Of a stretch of 23,569 bases of DNA, positions 8,299-12,177 are shown piece by piece (position 1 is the stretch's first letter; every line of letters begins with the position of its first letter). Source of the stretch: an uncultured Collinsella sp. (lineage in GTDB: Bacteria; Actinomycetota; Coriobacteriia; Coriobacteriales; Coriobacteriaceae); contig CAKUEZ010000025.1 in NCBI GenBank assembly GCA_934646965.1, positions 1 through 23,569 on the forward strand, in the 5' to 3' direction. The notes beneath the pieces were generated by a model. The model was not told the origin of the DNA and searched no databases. It was given only the letters and a program-made list of their open reading frames with translations. A program made the translations under genes and the position numbers.

Positions 8299-8501
8299 AA
8301 GGCGTACTGCGTTTTGCCATTACGATTTGTCTACGAGGACGACGTTTAAGACCTTTATCGTCACTTGCAGCTTTTGCGCATGGCAACTTTATTGGAGCTC
8401 GTGGTGTTTCTGGCACCGCCGTTACGGCCGGATGCTGATCGACCCTGTGCGTAGCGCTCTATTGGAGCCGTAAGCACAGTTGAACCCATGTAACGTTAGG
8501 T

Positions 8502-8529
8502 ATCCTAGCACAAGGAATTAGGGAACCAA
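8502..8529 (-). promoter_or_regulatory. possible EPS operon promoter (extended -10)
   Basis: On the minus strand TGCTAGGAT forms an extended -10 (TAGGAT at 8507-8502). TTGGTT at 8529-8524 stands 16 bases upstream as a weak -35. Transcription would start near 8495, giving a leader of roughly 450 bases before loaP. The match is modest and other starts are possible. Confidence 0.3.
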
Positions 8530-8571
8530 ATTTGGGATGTGTTGGACAACATCTCACTTGTTTGCAGCGCC

Positions 8572-8583
8572 GGGGGGGGGGGG
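8572..8583. repeat. homopolymer tract G12 (plus strand), intergenic
   Basis: Twelve consecutive G on the plus strand lie upstream of the EPS operon, about 42 bases beyond the candidate -35 at 8524-8529. Together with the G10 tract inside the acyltransferase it is one of only two such long G/C runs in the window, and both belong to the EPS locus. Confidence 0.9.
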
Positions 8584-8936
8584 TTGTTCTGCCAGATTAT
8601 TCGCATTGCCGCAGGTGAATGAGAGGGGTTCGATAAAAACCGGGCGAGATACTGACAAAATGGCGCTGCGATGCGGTGACGGGGCTGTGAATGTCTAACA
8701 AACAAAGTACAAAAGCCGGAAGTAAATTGCGCAACATTTTGAGGGTGTTGGCGTGGGCGTCGCATTGCGAAGATGCTTATCGCACAACAGGCACGCCTGG
8801 CTACAGAGTCAACGCATTTTGGGGTGGTTTGTTGGATAACTTTTGGGGTGCAGCTAGATGTGGGCATACGGATTATGGGAAGAGGTTGACGATCGCGTCT
8901 CCCAGTGCGAGGCTCTCCAAAAATGGAAGAGAATGC

Positions 8937-8968
8937 ATATAGAACATGCGTTCTATATCTGATATAAT
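8937..8968 (+). promoter_or_regulatory. LexA-type SOS box overlapping a TATAAT promoter
   Basis: Perfect 9-bp arms ATATAGAAC (8937-8945) and GTTCTATAT (8950-8958) flank ATGC. The core GAAC-ATGC-GTTC fits the Gram-positive LexA/DinR consensus GAAC-RNRY-GTTC exactly. A consensus -10 TATAAT lies at 8963-8968, and the position of a -35 (8940-8945, poor match) falls inside the palindrome, so a bound repressor would block the promoter. The start point would be near 8975, just before an ATG at 8976. The transcript reads toward the RhuM-Fic gene. Binding by LexA is inferred from the motif only. Confidence 0.65.
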
Positions 8969-9014
8969 AGAGTAAATGGTATACGGGCAACGTGAGCCGG
9001 TGCGGAGGCCCCCA

Positions 9015-9205
9015 ATGGTACGTATCGGCGAGATGGATGCTTTATTCGCAGCGACCGTCACTCAGAGCCCTTAGGCAGGTACGCGCCCCTGCTGGCCGAC
9101 ACCCATAAAGTTCGGCAGACAATCGAGTATCGAATTGGACATGCATGTGCCCAATGGATTGATGTGGTGCGCGAAAATGAATGGCAATCAGATTGTTCTC
9201 TTTGA
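9015..9205 (+). pseudogene. small unidentified ORF, apparently frameshifted, before rhuM
   Basis: ATG 9015 has a near-ideal ribosome site (GGAGG at 9004-9008, six-base spacing) and opens MVRIGEMDALFAATVTQSP before a TAG at 9072. An in-frame ATG at 8976 would extend it to 32 residues as a leaderless start from the SOS promoter. Moving to the -1 frame just before the TAG continues as LGRYAPLLADTHKVRQ and then a protein-like stretch ending QWIDVVRENEWQSDCSL with a stop at 9203-9205, which overlaps the rhuM start by 29 bases. The strong ribosome site and natural composition suggest a real gene of about 60 residues that has lost or gained a base. No family is recognised and no slippery heptamer is seen. 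Confidence 0.35.
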
Positions 9206-10112
9206 ATCCAACGACCGAGAGGTCACGATTCCTGTTGTAATTGACAAAGGAAGCGAAACTGTATGGCTGACCCGAAATGAGATGGCAGCGCTGTTTGATA
9301 GGGATGTCAAAACAATCGGCAAGCATATCAATAACGCTTTAAAGGAGGAATTAAGCGACGATGATTCAGTTGTCGCAAAATTTGCGACAACTGCTGCTGA
9401 CGGTAAAAGATATCAAACTGATCATTACAGCTTAGACATGATATTGTCCATTGGATACCGCGTTAAATCCCAACGCGGTATTGAATTCCGTCGCTGGGCA
9501 ACCAATGTGCTCCACAAATTTATTATTCAAGGACACGTTGAAAACGAACGCAGGCTCGAGCAACTAGGGACAGTCGCTCAGATTATCGAACGTCTACCCG
9601 ACGACCTCGGTTCTCGCGAGATACTCGATATTGTTGAGAGCTATATAGATGTCTTTAAACTGCTCGATGAGTACGATCGTGAATCCATTGATCGGCCCAA
9701 GGGACAAACTGGGATATACACACTCGAATACGAGCTCTGTATGAAATTAATAGCCCAAATGCGCAGCCGATTTACGAGCGACCTGTTTGGCGTAGAAAAA
9801 GATCAGTCCCTCCGCAGCAGTATCTCGGTAATCAACCAGTCGTTTGGCGGCCAAGACCTCTATCAATCCGTTCAGGAAAAGGCAGCAAATCTGTTGTACC
9901 TCATCATCAAAAACCATTCATTTCTCGACGGAAACAAGCGCATCGGATGCAGCCTCTTTCTCTACTATCTAGATTGCAACGGACTGCTTTTTCGCGGCTT
10001 AGACAAACGAATCGCAGACAGCACGCTTGTAGCCGTCGCGCTCATGATAGCCGAGTCTAGACCTGAAGAAAAAGAATCTATGGTCTCTCTGGTTATGAAC
10101 TTTTTGGAGTAA
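9177..10112 (+). CDS. rhuM: RhuM family protein with C-terminal Fic/Doc domain
   Basis: The N-terminal RhuM domain is recognisable from TVWLTRNEMAALFDRDVKTI, followed by the conserved HINNALKEEL, the VVAKFATTAADGKRYQTDHY segment, SLDMILSIGYRV and GIEFRRWATNVLHKFI. The C-terminal domain has the Fic-type loop HSFLDGNKRIG at residues 247-257 (H247 catalytic, D251 and N253 for metal and phosphate). Fic enzymes transfer AMP or phosphate to hydroxyl side chains, and Doc is a toxin of this fold. RhuM was named as a Salmonella pathogenicity-island protein and its biochemical role is unsettled. The start at 9177 (311 residues) is chosen because the family begins just before this block; ATG 9135 would add 14 unconserved residues. 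The gene is AT-rich against its right-hand neighbours, which fits acquisition. A toxin or effector role is inference. Confidence 0.85.
   Translation: MNGNQIVLFESNDREVTIPVVIDKGSETVWLTRNEMAALFDRDVKTIGKHINNALKEELSDDDSVVAKFATTAADGKRYQTDHYSLDMILSIGYRVKSQRGIEFRRWATNVLHKFIIQGHVENERRLEQLGTVAQIIERLPDDLGSREILDIVESYIDVFKLLDEYDRESIDRPKGQTGIYTLEYELCMKLIAQMRSRFTSDLFGVEKDQSLRSSISVINQSFGGQDLYQSVQEKAANLLYLIIKNHSFLDGNKRIGCSLFLYYLDCNGLLFRGLDKRIADSTLVAVALMIAESRPEEKESMVSLVMNFLE
9367..9393 (+). repeat. perfect 13-bp inverted repeat inside rhuM
   Basis: CAGTTGTCGCAAA (9367-9379), one central A, then TTTGCGACAACTG (9381-9393). It encodes the conserved VVAKFATTA segment, so part of the symmetry may follow from the protein, but 26 symmetrical bases is more than coding needs. 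Confidence 0.7.
9455..9481 (+). repeat. perfect 10-bp inverted repeat inside rhuM
   Basis: ATACCGCGTT (9455-9464) and AACGCGGTAT (9472-9481) flank a 7-base loop AAATCCC. It lies within the GYRVKSQRGIEF coding stretch, about 60 bases after the first palindrome. Confidence 0.7.
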
Positions 10113-10150
10113 ATGGGGCGTCGACACATAATCTTCCACTTGGAGGTAAA

Positions 10151-10186
10151 CATCGATGTGGTGGTTTCCATCGATGTGGTGGTTTC
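10151..10186. repeat. 18-bp direct tandem repeat, two copies
   Basis: CATCGATGTGGTGGTTTC occurs twice with no gap (10151-10168 and 10169-10186), just after rhuM. No flanking third copy is seen. The rest of 10113-10235 shows nothing else. Confidence 0.85.
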
Positions 10187-10235
10187 GAACACGCACAACG
10201 AGAGTCAATCCCCAGATGGGAGTCTGAGAGTTTAG

Positions 10236-10266
10236 AAATAAAAAGGCCACTCAATTGAGTGGCCTT
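10236..10266 (-). terminator. intrinsic terminator of the tRNA-Ala gene
   Basis: A 24-base perfect palindrome (10243-10266, half-site AAGGCCACTCAA) gives a stem of about ten pairs with a four-base loop. Read on the minus strand it is followed by TTTTTATTT, so it terminates the tRNA transcript 11 bases after the CCA end. On the plus strand only two T follow the stem, so it would be a weak terminator for rhuM. Confidence 0.8.
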
Positions 10267-10276
10267 GCATCCACGA

Positions 10277-10352
10277 TGGTGGAGACGAGGGGGATCGAAC
10301 CCCTGACCTCTTGACTGCCAGTCAAGCGCTCTCCCAGCTGAGCTACGCCCCC
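10277..10352 (-). tRNA. tRNA-Ala (anticodon GGC)
   Basis: A 76-base cloverleaf. The acceptor strand GGGGGCG pairs with CGTCTCC and keeps the G3:U70 wobble that identifies alanine tRNAs. The D arm is GCTC-AGCTGGGA-GAGC. The anticodon arm is CTTGA-CTGGCAG-TCAAG with anticodon GGC reading GCC/GCU. The T arm is AGGGG-TTCGATC-CCCCT. The discriminator is A73 and the 3-prime CCA is encoded. It stands alone with its own promoter and terminator. Confidence 0.97.
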
Positions 10353-10365
10353 GTGACGAGGAGAT

Positions 10366-10394
10366 ACTATAGGGGAAGACTTTCTTTGATGCAA
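10366..10394 (-). promoter_or_regulatory. promoter of tRNA-Ala
   Basis: On the minus strand TTGCAT (10394-10389) and TATAGT (10371-10366) are separated by exactly 17 bases. The -10 ends 13 bases before the mature 5-prime end of the tRNA, a usual spacing for a short tRNA leader. Confidence 0.75.
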
Positions 10395-10425
10395 GGGGGA
10401 ATTTTGAATTGACTATCTGTCTTAC

Positions 10426-10491
10426 GGGTTTTATCGGGACGGTTAAACACTTGCAAGGCGATTATTTCTATCCACCGTCCCGGGAAAACCC
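10426..10491 (-). repeat. long-loop inverted repeat downstream of the thiamine pyrophosphokinase gene
   Basis: The arms are GGGTTTT-at-CGGGACGGT (10426-10443) and ACCGTCCCG-gg-AAAACCC (10474-10491), pairing 16 of 18 bases around a 30-base loop. It lies between the stop of the minus-strand kinase gene (10506) and the tRNA promoter. There is no U-tract on either strand, so it is a weak terminator at best. It may stabilise the mRNA end or belong to a dispersed repeat. Confidence 0.6.
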
Positions 10492-10505
10492 TGATGCGAT
10501 AGACC

Positions 10506-11147
10506 TTACTTGTAGAGGTAAGCAATGGCGGTGCCGGTATGGACGGTAATCGTTGCGGTTGAACGCACGATGTTGCTGATGCCGGTGTCGGCTAGTGGGG
10601 CTAGCGGGGCGTGATCTAGCTCCCACTCTAGGCCGTGTTCGCTGACCTGGGTGTTGGGGGCGATGGCGATGATGGAGAAGGTCTTGCCGTTGGCGCCTTC
10701 TATGGTCCAGGACTCACCTGAGTGCAGAATGCGGGCAGTCACATCGTCCTCGGCAATCCAGACGGGGGCGTCATCGTAGCCCGCCAGCAGCCCCAGCACG
10801 CTCAGCGCCATGTCGGGGCGGCCTCCGGTAGCGCAAGTTGCAACTACCTCGGCACCTGGCCAGCGGCGGCGCACGGAATCCAGCGCCAACGCCAAGTCGG
10901 TATAGTCCTTGTACGGGTCGTGGCGCTCAACTTCAAAATCTACAGCGGCATCGACCAGTGCGCGACCGGCGTCGCTTACCGTGTCGGCATCACCCACATA
11001 TACGTCGCATCCCAGCCCGGCGCTCAGCAGGGCATCCAACCCGCGGTCCACGGCGACAACGCGGTCGCACTCCCCTGCCAAACGGCACAGTAACTCGGCA
11101 CTTGCCACCACGGGCGAGCCGCACACAACCAGTACTTTGTAAGCCAC
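10506..11147 (-). CDS. thiN: thiamine pyrophosphokinase
   Basis: A 213-residue cytoplasmic enzyme that converts thiamine plus ATP to thiamine diphosphate, the last step of thiamine salvage. Family marks appear in order: VDRG at 33-36, VGDADT at 51-56 (family GDFDS), KDYTDLALAL at 80-89 (the metal and ATP aspartate block), GGRPD at 108-112 (family GGRxDH, with the histidine replaced by M), and GISN at 189-192. The C-terminal beta-sandwich that binds thiamine follows residue 145. The start is a GTG at 11147 with GAGGG just upstream, 9 bases after the HAD gene stop, so both are probably on one transcript. The changed GDFDS and GGRxDH positions are conservative drift rather than loss of the active-site aspartates. 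Confidence 0.9.
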   Translation of the reverse strand: MAYKVLVVCGSPVVASAELLCRLAGECDRVVAVDRGLDALLSAGLGCDVYVGDADTVSDAGRALVDAAVDFEVERHDPYKDYTDLALALDSVRRRWPGAEVVATCATGGRPDMALSVLGLLAGYDDAPVWIAEDDVTARILHSGESWTIEGANGKTFSIIAIAPNTQVSEHGLEWELDHAPLAPLADTGISNIVRSTATITVHTGTAIAYLYK

Positions 11148-11156
11148 GGCCCTCGC

Positions 11157-11846
11157 CTAGCCCTCAAACGCCAGCACGCGATCGAGCGCAAGCTCCTCAT
11201 AGCTGTCGATAAAGATATCGCAGCTGGCGCGCACCTCGTCGCGCTCCATACGGCCATGCGGATCATAGATGCCCACACGCTTAAAGCCCGCGATGCCGGA
11301 GCTCTTAAGGCCAAAGACCGCGTCCTCAAACACCCACGCGCGATCAAACTCGTGTCCATGGCGCTCCTCCAGACGGCGCAGCGCCAGCTCATACACATCG
11401 GGGAACTGCTTGGAGCGGCCGGCCTCGCCCGTCGTGGTAATAAACTCCATGTAGGCGTCGAGTCCCGAACCCGCAAGCGCCGACGCAACCAGCTCGGCCG
11501 GTGTGGACGTGGCCACACACATGGCGATACCCGCCGCTTTCACCTGCTCCAAAAACGCCAGTAAGCCCTCGCGCGGTGGCACCTTGGAGTAGCCATCGAT
11601 CAGGATCTCACTCAGCTCGCGATACACTTCCCCGCCATTCGCGCAAATGCCCCACGTGTCGTGGTAGGCCTGGCACTCGTCCTCGAGCGACAGGTGCTCA
11701 AACTGAGCGAAGTCATCGACCGTCACCTCTATACCGTGGCGGCGCAATAACTCGGGCTGGGCATAGGCCCAAACGGGGGTACTGTTCACCAACGTGCCGT
11801 CGCAATCGAAAATAAAAGCAACGTTGGGGGCGGCGGTCTGGGACAT
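11157..11846 (-). CDS. HAD superfamily hydrolase, beta-phosphoglucomutase-like subfamily
   Basis: A 229-residue HAD protein with all four motifs: FDCDGTL at residues 13-19 (D14 nucleophile, D16 acid/base), ATSTP at 112-116, K146 in GRSKQFPD, and VFEDAVFG at 172-179 (E174/D175 for magnesium). A helical cap lies between residues 25 and 95. Members are sugar-phosphate phosphatases or beta-phosphoglucomutases, and the substrate cannot be told here. The ATG at 11846 is chosen because AAAGG lies eight bases upstream; a TTG at 11867 would add seven residues but has no ribosome site. It shares a regulatory region with the divergent glycogen operon, which hints at a role with phosphorylated sugars, though that is inference. 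Confidence 0.85.
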   Translation of the reverse strand: MSQTAAPNVAFIFDCDGTLVNSTPVWAYAQPELLRRHGIEVTVDDFAQFEHLSLEDECQAYHDTWGICANGGEVYRELSEILIDGYSKVPPREGLLAFLEQVKAAGIAMCVATSTPAELVASALAGSGLDAYMEFITTTGEAGRSKQFPDVYELALRRLEERHGHEFDRAWVFEDAVFGLKSSGIAGFKRVGIYDPHGRMERDEVRASCDIFIDSYEELALDRVLAFEG

Positions 11847-11867
11847 AAACGAACCTTTCGATGTCAA

Positions 11868-11956
11868 ATGGTAAACATCCTGCTAAAAACGTTTTACCAA
11901 ACGTCAAACTAACAATCTTGAAACCCTAATTGGTAAAACTGTCAAGAGTTTTACCA
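11868..11956. promoter_or_regulatory. cluster of GGTAAAAC operator-like sites between HAD gene and glgB
   Basis: Three related sites fall in 90 bases. GGTAAAC occurs at 11870-11876. AAAACGTTTT at 11886-11895, whose minus strand extends to TTGGTAAAACG, has the central CG typical of LacI-family operators. A 10-bp inverted repeat has arms TGGTAAAACT (11931-11940) and AGTTTTACCA (11947-11956) around GTCAAG. On the minus strand TTGACG (11907-11902) lies beside the middle site and could be the -35 of the HAD promoter with a poor CAGGAT -10, which would put the operator inside the promoter. The same TTGGTAAAAC occurs before the GH13 gene at 21981. The binding protein is unknown. Confidence 0.5.
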
Positions 11957-12043
11957 TCGCAATTCTGCCAGTGGTCTAAACATGGCGCTCACCGATTAAA
12001 AGCCGCCGCAAAACCACTTTCCTCCATAAAAGTAATGTACAGG

Positions 12044-12126
12044 TGTTATGGTAGTTTCTGCCGAAAGTTCCACCGAGCACGCGAGGTGGAACGAATCATA
12101 GAACTATCGCCGTCCCTTCGATTCGT
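12044..12126 (+). promoter_or_regulatory. glgB leader: extended -10 and two inverted repeats
   Basis: TGTTATGGT at 12044-12052 resembles an extended -10 without a good -35. Downstream, arms GTTCCACC (12067-12074) and GGTGGAAC (12085-12092) form an 8-bp stem with a 10-base loop. ACGAATC (12091-12097) pairs with GATTCGT (12120-12126) and shares two bases with the first stem, so the two folds compete slightly at their joint. The remaining bases from 11957 to 12177 show nothing else. Confidence 0.3.
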
Positions 12127-12177
12127 GCAGCCCTGGACCTTTCGCATCTAGTCACCAAGGCAACACGCTGCCGCGTC

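Larger units (their letters stand above)
8040..8936. other. about 900-bp gene-free region: EPS leader plus unassigned DNA
   Basis: No convincing gene is visible here on either strand. It holds the probable long 5-prime leader of the minus-strand EPS operon, with a strong hairpin at 8241-8298 and a possible promoter near 8502-8529. A second weak minus-strand promoter candidate lies at 8630-8658 (TTGTCA, 17-bp spacer, TATCGA). The G12 tract at 8572-8583 is between the two promoters. A 9-base TATTGGAGC occurs twice, near 8390 and 8460. From about 8690 to 8936 nothing specific is seen. Frames of up to 161 codons are open on the minus strand and 83 on the plus, but their products are low-complexity or arginine/serine/cysteine-rich and look non-coding. 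Confidence 0.6.

Noticed and set aside
8691..8942. 83-codon plus-strand frame
   Set aside because: Composition looks random and it ends inside the SOS palindrome; no family resemblance. Kept out as weakly supported.
8505..8990. 161-codon minus-strand frame crossing the G12 tract and the SOS box
   Set aside because: It reads antisense through a well-formed promoter and operator, has a Pro run from the homopolymer and no recognisable domain or ribosome site.
9060..9074. Programmed -1 frameshift in the small ORF before rhuM
   Set aside because: No slippery heptamer of the X-XXY-YYZ type precedes the TAG, and no downstream pseudoknot is evident, so a mutation is the simpler explanation.
10151..10186. 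CRISPR array
   Set aside because: Only two directly abutting copies without spacers, and no cas genes; no other regularly spaced repeats were seen in the window.
10113..10352. Integration (att) site at the tRNA-Ala 3-prime end for the RhuM island
   Set aside because: No duplicate of the tRNA 3-prime end was found in the 8.0-9.2 kb region, and no integrase gene is present.
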